Of a stretch of DNA of 64,000 nucleotides, positions 34,546 through 42,636 are shown in pieces. A program made the translations under genes and the position numbers. Under the pieces are notes generated by a model. The model did no database searches and was not told where the DNA came from. It saw only the letters and a program-made list of their open reading frames with translations. Every line of letters begins with the position of its first letter. Within the stretch, counting starts at the first letter, position 1. This DNA is from Comamonadaceae bacterium (GTDB taxonomy: Bacteria; Pseudomonadota; Gammaproteobacteria; Burkholderiales; Burkholderiaceae_C): assembly GCA_947375135.1 (NCBI GenBank), contig CANCER010000006.1, positions 1 through 64,000 of the forward strand, in the 5' to 3' direction.

Positions 34546-36054
34546 CTACTGCCCAATCCAATACCGACCTGATGAATAAATCTCACCATTCGGATGTGAC
34601 TGCCACTCGAACGGTGGGCTAGGCCTGGCAATAAAGTCGAAATCTTCAGCAGTAAAAACAGAAAACCCGTTGACGCGCAAAGCCGCTCTCGCATTCGCGC
34701 GCGAAGGGTAGTCAATGAAATCAAAAACTGTACTGACGTCACTGAAAAACCAAATACGCACACCCGATGCGTCTGGCAAGTCGTCGATTGCAGCCCAGTT
34801 CTGCTGAAGAAAGGAAACGATCTTTACCCAATAGATCTTTCTTAAAACCTTGACTGGATCACCCGCCGCAAAAGCCGCCTTAGCAGTACGGACAGTTATC
34901 TTGGCTGGCACCCTGCTCGCCACCAAAGTGCTGACGCCATATCCGTACTTGTTACCCGCGTCACGCAAGAGCTCAAAAACTCGACCATCGTCGGCAGATT
35001 CTGTACGGCCCAGCAAGGCCGATACCCACTGAGGAGGAAGCGCCGAAACACCATGAAGCGCACCTACGGCAGCTCCCACAATGGCTGCAATCGTGTCGTT
35101 GTCTTTGGTTTCATTGACTGCTGCGAGGATGGCAGCCTCGGGGTCATGGCCATGTCGCGCCAGGATGTAAACAACACATGGAACCGTCTCAAGCAGGTAC
35201 GCTCCCGAATGCCAAATTGCACATGCATCTGTTACAGACAGGTCAGCTTCCAGCGCGGGGACTACATACTGCCGAATAAGCTGCGACAAGGTTCCAGAAA
35301 AGTCTGCCGGATGGCCCATGCGGGGCTGGTAATGCGTCGCTGGCTCCACCAGCTCACAGGTGGCGGCAAAAGTCTCTACCCACCACAACCTGTCCGGAAC
35401 CGTCTCGCAGCTGAGCAGCTTCCAGAGCAAATCGACAATGGCCACGGATGCCACATTGGAAAGTGCGTCATTGTGCGTGAGGTGTGCGGCCATCAACGTA
35501 TCTCCCCAGAGTCCTGGCCCTGGACTTTTAATATGGGGTATTAAAACGGGCGCAATCCGCATGAGTGCGCCATTGCCAGCAGAACTTGCGCCTGCGTGCA
35601 TCCAGGGCATGCCTGATTTGAAATTCGTCAAAAACTCTCTGACAGCCATTCCGAGGCCGTATATCTGCCTGCGCGCAAAAGCGGCACCCAGATACTGCGG
35701 CTCCAACCCGCCCTCGCGCAGCAGATGCTCCAAGGTCCAAAACGCCATCTGCGTGTCGTCAGATGGCAGTCCAACCCGTCGAGAGTGTGCATGCCTGTTT
35801 GGCAAATAATTGTCTACATGACCATATGCTGCCTGTCGTCCACTGGGCAGCATCGACTCAGAAGTATTGCCAAGAGAGTCCCCAACGGCGAGGCCAAGCA
35901 TCATGCCCTCCACCCGGTCAACCAAGTTAATTTCGGATGGAATAGCGTCAGGTGCGCGTTCTAAGAATTCGTGCCAGCGAATTTTCAAAATGCCCTGACC
36001 TGCCAAAGCCTTGCATTCGAGAACGGATGATTCAAAACCTCGGTGTGTGCTCAT
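34546..36054 (-). CDS. ADP-ribosylglycohydrolase family protein with C-terminal extension
   Basis: A 502-residue DraG/ARH-like protein that would remove ADP-ribose from proteins or nucleic acids or act on related N-glycosidic bonds. The fold's metal sites are present: GLAVGDSLG near residue 54, SDDTQMAFW at 98-106, and KDNDTIAAIVGAAVGALHG in the second half. About 90 residues at the C-terminus (after VRTAKAAFAAGDPVKVLRKI) lie beyond the hydrolase fold; they contain a WFFSDVSTVFDF stretch and end in HPNGEIYSSGRYW, and are of unknown role. The N-terminal 45 residues are also extra. The ATG lies four bases after the stop of a tiny reading frame, with no clear ribosome site of its own, so expression may depend on coupling. 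Confidence 0.85.
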   Translation of the reverse strand: MSTHRGFESSVLECKALAGQGILKIRWHEFLERAPDAIPSEINLVDRVEGMMLGLAVGDSLGNTSESMLPSGRQAAYGHVDNYLPNRHAHSRRVGLPSDDTQMAFWTLEHLLREGGLEPQYLGAAFARRQIYGLGMAVREFLTNFKSGMPWMHAGASSAGNGALMRIAPVLIPHIKSPGPGLWGDTLMAAHLTHNDALSNVASVAIVDLLWKLLSCETVPDRLWWVETFAATCELVEPATHYQPRMGHPADFSGTLSQLIRQYVVPALEADLSVTDACAIWHSGAYLLETVPCVVYILARHGHDPEAAILAAVNETKDNDTIAAIVGAAVGALHGVSALPPQWVSALLGRTESADDGRVFELLRDAGNKYGYGVSTLVASRVPAKITVRTAKAAFAAGDPVKVLRKIYWVKIVSFLQQNWAAIDDLPDASGVRIWFFSDVSTVFDFIDYPSRANARAALRVNGFSVFTAEDFDFIARPSPPFEWQSHPNGEIYSSGRYWIGQ

Positions 36055-36058
36055 GAAA

Positions 36059-36217
36059 TCATCTCGATTGGGCTTTGAAGGCGCGGGATACTTCCAGCTT
36101 GCCCATGAGAACGTCTGCAGAGACGACTGTTCTGCCGCTCAGCATGTTCATGTAACGATGCTCGTACTGGTTCAGGCTCTGGCAGTGGTGCCAGTCGGAG
36201 GTGTGCAGTAGCTTCAT
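36059..36217 (-). pseudogene. 52-residue frame starting like SbcD exonuclease (HTSDWH), probable remnant
   Basis: The frame starts MKLLHTSDWHHCQSLNQYEH and ends after 52 codons. MKxLHTSDWHxGQ is the N-terminal metal-binding motif of SbcD/Mre11-type nucleases, but everything after about residue 13 departs from the family and none of the later phosphoesterase motifs follow. It overlaps, as ATGA, the end of an even smaller frame (36214-36294, 26 codons, LQELENQHTGANKRQLRDTQ), and stops four bases before the ADP-ribosylglycohydrolase. It looks like debris of an operon containing an sbcD-like gene, possibly now serving as a leader peptide for the hydrolase. Confidence 0.4.
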
Positions 36218-36294
36218 TGTGTGTCCCTTAATTGGCGCTTGTTTGCACCTGTGTGCTGGTTTTCCAGCTCTTGTAGACGTCCATCATGCAGCAT

Positions 36295-36641
36295 TTTTGC
36301 GGCCTATTCCCCAAAAAAGGCAGTCCTTAGTCCGGATGCACTAGTGCGTTTCACCGCGCCCTTTGCGGCCCTCGCCTTCATCCAGTTTTTTGCGCAGGAA
36401 AGCGGGCGCAGCGCAGCGAATAGCTGGCCTGGGCAAACTCCAGTTCCTGCGGAGGAGCCAGGAATCACTAGGGATGAAGTGTGGGCGCACCCAGGGCCAT
36501 GGCGTGGGCCTGATGAACTGTGCAAATAGTCAGGCCGCGTGGCCACTTTGACGGGTCTGCGGGCTCATGTGGTGAGCCTGCACTGGTTCCTAATCGAAGG
36601 ACTGCTGCAAATCTGCCCAGCTATCAACTTAGGAGCCGAGT
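36295..36641. other. About 350 bp with no convincing gene
   Basis: Frames of 102 codons (plus, 36221-36529) and 80 codons (minus, 36304-36546) overlap each other, lack clear ribosome sites and show no domain. Base composition is mixed between island and core. The end of the region carries AGGAG (36631-36635) for the next small gene. This is a plausible position for the right edge of the accessory island, but I saw no attachment-site repeat. Confidence 0.5.
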
Positions 36642-36854
36642 ATGTCGTTCTGGCAAATTTTGGGGAAGTTCGCTTTCTCCGACAAGGGTGAGACCCTACT
36701 GAAGCTGTCCGACACGACCAGCATCTCATCGGACGGCACCTCTTACACCCGAATGGGAAGTTCTGCTACGGGTCTCGGGGCTGTTTTCAACGATCCCAGC
36801 GATGACTTCGGCGTTGCCTCGGGTAAATCACGCCGTGGGTTTGATGATTTTTGA
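36642..36854 (+). CDS. Small protein MSFWQILGKF, unknown function
   Basis: A 70-residue protein with a strong AGGAG six bases before the ATG. The first part (SFWQILGKFAFSDKGETLLK) is followed by a Ser/Thr-rich repeat-like stretch (LSDTTSISSDGTSYTRMGSS, then ATGLGAVFNDP) and a charged end. I have the impression of a small conserved cytoplasmic family of this type in Proteobacteria but cannot name it. It stands alone between the ADP-ribosylglycohydrolase and the catabolic cluster, which is transcribed from the other strand. Confidence 0.6.
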   Translation: MSFWQILGKFAFSDKGETLLKLSDTTSISSDGTSYTRMGSSATGLGAVFNDPSDDFGVASGKSRRGFDDF

Positions 36855-37018
36855 AAGCGTAGGCTGCAGCCCAGATTGAGATCGTCATTGGCAATATCGG
36901 TGGGCAACCAGACATTGAAGCATTGGTAAAGAACGCAGCCACCAGGCCGCACCGTGCACTCGCAGAAACAAACTCCCCTTGATACTAGCCTGCAGGCACG
37001 AGCACATCGCAAAAATTC

Positions 37019-38050
37019 CTACTGCAAATTCAATCCGATTTTGCCGAACTGCTGCCCCGACTCCAGCCGCGTCAGGGCTTCGTGGATGCGGGCCAGGGGG
37101 AATTCGCTGTCGATCACGGGCACGATGCGGTGCCGTTCCACAAAGCCAAGCAGGTCGCTGAACTCGGCATAGTCGCCCAGCGTGGAGCCCAGGATTTGCA
37201 GCTGGCGGATAAAGATGCGCTTCAGGTCGGCCGGTGGCTGGTCGCCCGAGGTGGCGCCGCAGGTGACCAGACGGCCACCCCGCACGAGCGACTTCATGGC
37301 GGCGGACCAGACGGCCGCGCCCACGTTTTCGATCACCACATCCACACCGCGGCCGCCGGTATGCGCCAGCACAGCCTTGGCCACATCCTGGGTGCTGCTG
37401 TTGATACCCAGCTCGGCGCCCAGCGCCAGCGCGCGCTCCAGCTTGTCTTGTGCGCGCGAGGTCACGATGACTTTGGCGCCCATGGCGCGGGCCAGTTGCA
37501 GGGCTGCCAGCGACACCCCGCCGCCTATGCCGAACACCAGCACTGTCTCCCAGGGTTTGATCTGTGCCTTGGTAAACAGCATGCGCCAGGCCGTGAGGTG
37601 GTTGACGCCCAGGGCCGCCGCCTGCACATAGCTCAGGCTTTGGGGGCTGGGAAACACATTGCGCACCGGCACGCTGATCCACTGGGCAAACGTGCCGTCG
37701 CGGTGCTCGCCCAGGTATTGCATCTTGACGCACAAGACGCCCTCCCCGCGCTGGCAGAACTCGCAGCGGCCGCAGCTCACGCCCGGATAGATCACCACCG
37801 GCTGGCCCACGCGGAGTTGGGTCTCGCCAGCGTCCACTTCCTCCACCACACCTGCGCCATCCAGCCCCATGGTTTGGGGCAGCTGGTGCGTGATGCCCGC
37901 ACCGCTGTTGCGCATATACAGGTCCACCTGGTTGAGGGTGGCCGCGTGCATGCGCACCAGCACCTCGCCGGCCTTGCGGGCCGGGCGCTCGCGTTCCTGC
38001 ACCTCGACGACTTCATTGCCGCCGTGGCCGGTGATGCATGCGGCTTGCAT
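37019..38050 (-). CDS. Zinc-type alcohol dehydrogenase / quinone oxidoreductase-like MDR protein
   Basis: A 343-residue medium-chain dehydrogenase/reductase. The catalytic domain has YPGVSCGRCEFCQRGEGVLC, with the cysteines of the structural zinc site, and the Rossmann domain has VLVFGIGGGVSLAALQLARA with a glycine-rich loop. The start is ATG 38050, four bases after the LivF stop; the frame running to 38158 lies inside livF. It is probably the last gene of the ABC-transporter run. Its substrate is unknown; MDR genes are often found in box/benzoate clusters, possibly for handling reactive aldehydes or quinones. Confidence 0.85.
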   Translation of the reverse strand: MQAACITGHGGNEVVEVQERERPARKAGEVLVRMHAATLNQVDLYMRNSGAGITHQLPQTMGLDGAGVVEEVDAGETQLRVGQPVVIYPGVSCGRCEFCQRGEGVLCVKMQYLGEHRDGTFAQWISVPVRNVFPSPQSLSYVQAAALGVNHLTAWRMLFTKAQIKPWETVLVFGIGGGVSLAALQLARAMGAKVIVTSRAQDKLERALALGAELGINSSTQDVAKAVLAHTGGRGVDVVIENVGAAVWSAAMKSLVRGGRLVTCGATSGDQPPADLKRIFIRQLQILGSTLGDYAEFSDLLGFVERHRIVPVIDSEFPLARIHEALTRLESGQQFGKIGLNLQ

Positions 38051-38054
38051 GGCG

Positions 38055-38771
38055 TCAGACACCCAGGAAGCCGGACAGCGCCGGGTCGGCCGCCACTGCG
38101 TCGGCATCACCGCCCAGCACCACCTGGCCTTTTTGCAGCACGATGGCCTGGTCGGCATGGGCCAGCACCTTGCGGTAGTCGCGGTCCACGATCAGGGTGG
38201 CGATGCCGCTCTTGCGGATCTCGCCAATCACGCGCCAGATTTCCAGCACGATGAGCGGCGCCAGGCCTTCGGTGGCCTCGTCCAGAATGATCAGGTCCGG
38301 GTGCGTCATCAGCGCGCGGCCTATGGACAGCATTTGCTGCTCGCCACCCGATAGCTGCCCGCCCAGGTTGGTGAGGCGCTCGCTGAGGCGCGGGAAGGTT
38401 TCCAGCACGCGCTCATAGGTCCAGTCTTTGCGGCCATCGCGCCCGGGGCGTGCGGCCATCACCAGGTTTTCGCGCACGCTCAAGTTGGGGAACACGCCGC
38501 GCCCTTCGGGCACATAGGCCACGCCCAGGCGCGCCACCTCGAAAGGCTTGGCGCGTGACATGTCCTGGCCGAACAGATTGATGCGGCCATCGCGCTGCGG
38601 CACATGGCCCAGCAGGGTGCGGATCAGCGTGCTCTTGCCCATGCCGTTGCGCCCCAGCAGGCCCATGGTTTCGCCACGGTGGATCTTGATGTCAATGCCG
38701 TGCAGCACATGGCTGGAGCCATACCAGGCGTGAATGCCCTGGGCGTCCAGAATCGGTTCGGTGGCGCTCAT
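38055..38771 (-). CDS. livF: ABC transporter ATP-binding protein, LivF type
   Basis: A 238-residue ATPase. Walker A GRNGMGKST, signature LSGGEQQM, Walker B LIILDEATEGLAP. These features, together with VLHGIDIKIHRGETMGLLGR, are typical of the LivF subunit of branched-chain amino acid/aromatic acid transporters (HAAT family). The frame open to 38882 extends into livG; ATG 38771 is chosen because family similarity starts there. The co-location with benzoate-CoA ligase and box genes indicates that the substrate is benzoate or a related aromatic acid rather than leucine. Confidence 0.92.
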   Translation of the reverse strand: MSATEPILDAQGIHAWYGSSHVLHGIDIKIHRGETMGLLGRNGMGKSTLIRTLLGHVPQRDGRINLFGQDMSRAKPFEVARLGVAYVPEGRGVFPNLSVRENLVMAARPGRDGRKDWTYERVLETFPRLSERLTNLGGQLSGGEQQMLSIGRALMTHPDLIILDEATEGLAPLIVLEIWRVIGEIRKSGIATLIVDRDYRKVLAHADQAIVLQKGQVVLGGDADAVAADPALSGFLGV

Positions 38772-38811
38772 GCGGAGGTACCTGCGGAAGGTGTGGGGTG
38801 GGCGGCTTGCA

Positions 38812-39564
38812 TCAGTGGTCTCCCAGATAGGCCATCTGGACCTGCGGGTTGCTGCGGATGGCTGCCGGGGCATCGGTGGCAATCACGCTGCCATTGACCA
38901 TCACCGTCACGCGGTCGGCAATGCGGAAGACGGCGTCCATGTCGTGCTCCACCAGCAGAATCGCATGGTCGTTTTTCAGCTCGGCCAGCATGGCCAGCAT
39001 GCGCTCGGTTTCTTCGGCACCCATGCCGGCCAGCGGCTCGTCGAGCAGCAGCACCTGCGGCTTGGTGGCCAGGCACATGGCGATCTCGAGTTGGCGCTTC
39101 TGGCCGTGCGACAGCAGGCCGGCAGACAGGTTGCGCAGATCGGTCAGGCCGCTGCGCGCCACCACGTTCTCGGCAATGCCGCAGCTCACTTCGCAGTTCT
39201 GCGCGCTCTGCCACCACAGCCAGGGTTTTTGGTGCGTGGCCTGTGCCGCCAGGCGGCAGTTCTCAAACACGCTGAAGGTGGGGTAAATGGTGTTGCGCTG
39301 GTAGCTGCGGCCTAAGCCCGCGCGGGCGCGCTTAGGCTGCTGCCATTGCGTCACGTCCTGGCCCAGCAGTTCCACACGGCCTTCGCTGGGTGGGAACTCG
39401 CCGGACAAAATATTGATGAGCGTGGACTTGCCCGCGCCGTTGGTGCCGATGACGGCATGCACGCTGCCGCGGGTCAGTTCCACATTCACCTGGTTGAGTG
39501 CGACCAGGCCGCCCCAGCGGCGGGTGATGTTCTGGCCGCGCAGCAGCACTTCGTTCGTACTCAT
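38812..39564 (-). CDS. livG: ABC transporter ATP-binding protein, LivG type
   Basis: A 250-residue ATPase with Walker A GTNGAGKST, signature LSHGQKRQLEIAM and Walker B VLLLDEPLAGMG, plus the LivG-typical H-loop LLVEHDMDAVF. It overlaps the LivM gene by four bases and pairs with LivF to power the permease. It is part of the livKHMGF-type aromatic acid uptake unit on the minus strand. Confidence 0.93.
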   Translation of the reverse strand: MSTNEVLLRGQNITRRWGGLVALNQVNVELTRGSVHAVIGTNGAGKSTLINILSGEFPPSEGRVELLGQDVTQWQQPKRARAGLGRSYQRNTIYPTFSVFENCRLAAQATHQKPWLWWQSAQNCEVSCGIAENVVARSGLTDLRNLSAGLLSHGQKRQLEIAMCLATKPQVLLLDEPLAGMGAEETERMLAMLAELKNDHAILLVEHDMDAVFRIADRVTVMVNGSVIATDAPAAIRSNPQVQMAYLGDH

Positions 39565-40550
39565 AGCCCGGACCCTCCTGATTGCTTGGCACCCAGCAGG
39601 CGTGCGCGCAGTTGCTCGGGCAGGCCGACCAGCCCACGCGACAACAGCACCACGCTGGCAATGATGGACAAGCCCAGCCCCAGATGCCAGTGCTTGGCCA
39701 GCGCGCCAAAGAGGGCCTCGGACTTGAACAGCTCCTGCAACAGCGCAAAGGCAAAGGCGCCAATCAGCGCGCCGCGCAAATGGCCGATGCCGCCCAGAAT
39801 GATCATGATCAGCACGGCGCCCGACAGGTGCCAGCTCATCATCTCGGGGTTCACAAAACCGTCCTTCACCGCAAACAGAAAACCGGCCAGCCCGGCAATG
39901 CCGCCGGACACGGTGAACGCGGCCAGCTTGTAGGGGTAGGTGGAAAAACCGGTGGCGCGCATGCGCTGCTCATTCACACGGATGCCGGCCAGCGCACGGC
40001 CGAAGCGCGAGCGGTTCAACACCGCCAGAGCGCCAAACACCAGCAGCAAACAGGCCAGGGTAAAGCCGTACAGGGTGCTGGCCTTGTCCAGATCGACCAG
40101 CGTGCCCAGCACCGGTTTGAGCGTGAGGTAAATGCCGTCGGTGCCACCGCCCAGCGGCGTGTCGTGCACCACGTAATAGGCCATCTGCGCAAAGGCCAGC
40201 GTCACCATGATGAAGTACACGCCCTTGGTGCGCAGCGACAGCGCGCCCACCACCAGCGCATAGGCCGCAGCAGCCGCAATGCAGGCCGGCAGCAGCCAGG
40301 CAATGGAGGACGGGTTGGAGTCGCTTGAGAGCAGCACCGCCGCATAGGCGCCGATGCCGAAGAAGGCGGCCTGGCCAAAGCAGATCAGGCCGGTAGCGCC
40401 CACCAGCAACTCCAGGCTGAGTGCAAAGATGGCGTAGACCATGATCTTGGTGACAAAGTCGATGCCGTAGCTGCCCGACACCAGCGGGAACAGGGCCAGC
40501 AATGCGAAGCAGAGCGCGACAAAAATAGAACGGGAATGGGTCATGGTCAT
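39561..40550 (-). CDS. livM: ABC transporter permease, LivM type
   Basis: A 329-residue inner-membrane permease with about eight to ten hydrophobic spans (for example SIFVALCFALLALFPLVSG near the N-terminus and ALYGFTL-type segments) and the LivM-characteristic loop LSLRTKGVYFIMVTLAFAQM. The EAA-like region, GIRVNEQRMRATGF, contacts the ATPases. It overlaps livH and livG by four bases each. Its role is to move the substrate delivered by the periplasmic binding protein encoded at 41456-42625. Confidence 0.93.
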   Translation of the reverse strand: MTMTHSRSIFVALCFALLALFPLVSGSYGIDFVTKIMVYAIFALSLELLVGATGLICFGQAAFFGIGAYAAVLLSSDSNPSSIAWLLPACIAAAAAYALVVGALSLRTKGVYFIMVTLAFAQMAYYVVHDTPLGGGTDGIYLTLKPVLGTLVDLDKASTLYGFTLACLLLVFGALAVLNRSRFGRALAGIRVNEQRMRATGFSTYPYKLAAFTVSGGIAGLAGFLFAVKDGFVNPEMMSWHLSGAVLIMIILGGIGHLRGALIGAFAFALLQELFKSEALFGALAKHWHLGLGLSIIASVVLLSRGLVGLPEQLRARLLGAKQSGGSGL

Positions 40551-41428
40551 GCAGCCTTAAAGAGGCCGTCGGGCTTCCACAAAAGAATCAAGGCCATCAT
40601 CACGTAGACCAGCACACCAGCAGCCTGTGGCAACAAGACCTTGCCAAAGGTATCGACCAGGCCGATCAGCAAGGCCGCCAGCAGCGCACCGCGAATCGAG
40701 CCGATGCCGCCAATCACCACCACCACAAAGCAGATGATCAGCACCGTGTCGCCCATGCCCGGATAGACCGAGGACACGGGTGCGGCCACCATGCCGGCCA
40801 GCACCGCAATGGCCATACCGGCGGCAAACACCACGCGGTACAAAAACTTGATATCAATGCCCAGCGACTGCACCATCTCGCGGTTGGCACTGCCTGCGCG
40901 GATCATCATCCCTAAGCGTGTGCGGGTGAAAACCAGGTACATGCCCAGGGCCAGCAGCAGGCACACGCCGGAGATAAACAGCCGGTAGACGGGGTAGGTC
41001 ATCATCTCGCCCAAAGGGAGCGTGCCGGCCAGAAACGGTGGCACCTCCACACCATGCACCTCGTCGCCCACCAGCAGGCTGCGCAACTCCTCAAACACCA
41101 GAATCAGGCCGTAGGTCATCAGCACCTGCTGCAGGTGTTCGCGCTCGTACAGGAAGCTGAAGAACGCCCACTCCAGCACATAGCCCAAGACCACGGCCAG
41201 CACCACGCCCACAAAGAGCGTGGCGAAAAAGCCGCCGCCAAACGTGCTGGCCACCAGGGGCGCCAGCGCATAGGCCATGTAGGCCCCCATCATGTAAAAG
41301 CTGCCGTGCGCCAGATTGATGACGCCCATGATCCCGAAGATCAGCGTCAGGCCCGAGGCCACCAGAAACAGCAGCAGGCCGTACTGGAGTGCGTTCAGGC
41401 ACTGAATAAGAAAAGTTGCGAGATCCAT
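40547..41428 (-). CDS. livH: ABC transporter permease, LivH type
   Basis: A 293-residue inner-membrane protein with the typical LivH start (FLIQCLNALQYGLLLFLVAS, then GLTLIFGIMGVINLAHGSFY) and an EAA-type loop containing RAGSANREMVQSLGID. It forms the second transmembrane half with LivM. The gene lies 27 bases after the binding-protein gene and overlaps livM. Unlike in E. coli, the two permeases precede the ATPases directly, a common order in Betaproteobacteria. Confidence 0.94.
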   Translation of the reverse strand: MDLATFLIQCLNALQYGLLLFLVASGLTLIFGIMGVINLAHGSFYMMGAYMAYALAPLVASTFGGGFFATLFVGVVLAVVLGYVLEWAFFSFLYEREHLQQVLMTYGLILVFEELRSLLVGDEVHGVEVPPFLAGTLPLGEMMTYPVYRLFISGVCLLLALGMYLVFTRTRLGMMIRAGSANREMVQSLGIDIKFLYRVVFAAGMAIAVLAGMVAAPVSSVYPGMGDTVLIICFVVVVIGGIGSIRGALLAALLIGLVDTFGKVLLPQAAGVLVYVMMALILLWKPDGLFKAA

Positions 41429-41455
41429 GGGTTCGTCCGTTGGCGCTTGCGCGCT

Positions 41456-42625
41456 TTACATCTTGCAGCCGCGTGCGGGGTCGGTCAGCGCTTTCGAAGC
41501 CACGCCAACCAGCTTGTTTTCCTTGCCCGTCACCTGGCGCAGGTAGATGTCCTGCACCGGGTTGTGGGCCTTGGACAGCGAGAAGGTGCCGCGCGGGCTT
41601 TCGATCTTGGCGGCTTCCACCGCTTTGGCGAACTCGGCCTTCTTGCTGACATCGCCGTTTACAGCCTTCAGGCCGATGCCCAGAATCTGGGCGGCGTCAT
41701 AGCCTTGCACGGCGTACACATCGGGCTGCAGCTTGTAGGCCTTGGCATAGGCCAGGCGGAAGGTTTTGTCTTTGGGGACTTCCATGCTGTCGGCATAGTG
41801 CAGTGCGGTGAACAGGCCGTCGGCATCCGCGCCCTGGGCGTCCAGCGTGCCGTCGGTCAGGAAGCCGGAACCGTACAGGGGGATGGTTTTCTTCAGGCCT
41901 GCGGCTGCATAGTCCTTGACGAATTTCACTGCACCGCCACCGGCGAAGAAGGTGAACACGGCGTCGGGCTTGGTGGCTGCGATATCGGTCAGCAGGGCCT
42001 GGAATTCGACGTTGGGGAAGGGCAGGTTCAGCTCCTTGACCACGGTGCCGCCACCCTTCTCAAAGGCTTCCTTGAAGCCACGCACGGTCTCGTCACCGGC
42101 TGCATATTTCCAGGTGATGGTGGCAACCTTCTTGATGCCCTTCTTGGCCATGACTTCGCCCATGGCGTAGCCGGGTTGCCAGTTGGAGAACGAGCTGCGG
42201 AAGATGTTGGGTGCGCACATGGCGCCGGTTACTGCGTCGGCGCCGGCATTGGGCACGATCAAAATCGTGCCGCTTTCCTTGGCAACCTTGGCCATGGCCA
42301 TGGCCACGCCGGAGTGCACGGTGCCGATCAGCACATCGACGTTGTCGCGCTTGACCAGCTTGTTGACGTTGTCGGTGGCCTTGGAAGGATCGGACTCATC
42401 GTCCACCTTGACGAATTCGACTTCGCGCCCGGCCAGCTTGCCGCCCTGCTCGGTCAGGTACAGCTTGAAGCCGTTTTCAATCGCGTTGCCCAGCGAGGCA
42501 AAGGTGCCGGTGTAGGGCAGCATCAGGCCGACCTTGAGTTTGCCGGTGTTTTGTGCAAAGGCAGCGGTGGACAGAACGGCAGCGGCGGCTGCGATCAGGG
42601 TGGTGCGGAAAAGTGGGGTCTTCAT
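41456..42625 (-). CDS. Periplasmic binding protein of the aromatic acid (Liv-type) ABC transporter
   Basis: A 389-residue binding protein. A signal peptide (KTPLFRTTLIAAAAAVLSTA) with probable cleavage at AFA-QN is followed by a type 1 periplasmic-binding fold (KVGLMLPYTGTFASLGNAIE and YAVQGYDAAQILGIGL). AGGAG stands upstream of the ATG. Family members linked to box or bad genes bind benzoate or hydroxybenzoate; this is the probable ligand, but hippurate or other aromatic acids cannot be excluded. It is the first transporter gene, and comes after the benzoate activation genes. Confidence 0.92.
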   Translation of the reverse strand: MKTPLFRTTLIAAAAAVLSTAAFAQNTGKLKVGLMLPYTGTFASLGNAIENGFKLYLTEQGGKLAGREVEFVKVDDESDPSKATDNVNKLVKRDNVDVLIGTVHSGVAMAMAKVAKESGTILIVPNAGADAVTGAMCAPNIFRSSFSNWQPGYAMGEVMAKKGIKKVATITWKYAAGDETVRGFKEAFEKGGGTVVKELNLPFPNVEFQALLTDIAATKPDAVFTFFAGGGAVKFVKDYAAAGLKKTIPLYGSGFLTDGTLDAQGADADGLFTALHYADSMEVPKDKTFRLAYAKAYKLQPDVYAVQGYDAAQILGIGLKAVNGDVSKKAEFAKAVEAAKIESPRGTFSLSKAHNPVQDIYLRQVTGKENKLVGVASKALTDPARGCKM

Positions 42626-42636
42626 GGTCTTGTCTC

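Noticed and set aside
36221..36546. Two overlapping small frames (plus 102, minus 80 codons)
   Set aside because: No ribosome site, no domain, and they contradict each other; listed as unassigned sequence.
37082..38254. 390-codon plus-strand frame over the MDR and livF genes
   Set aside because: Antisense to two clear genes and without domains.
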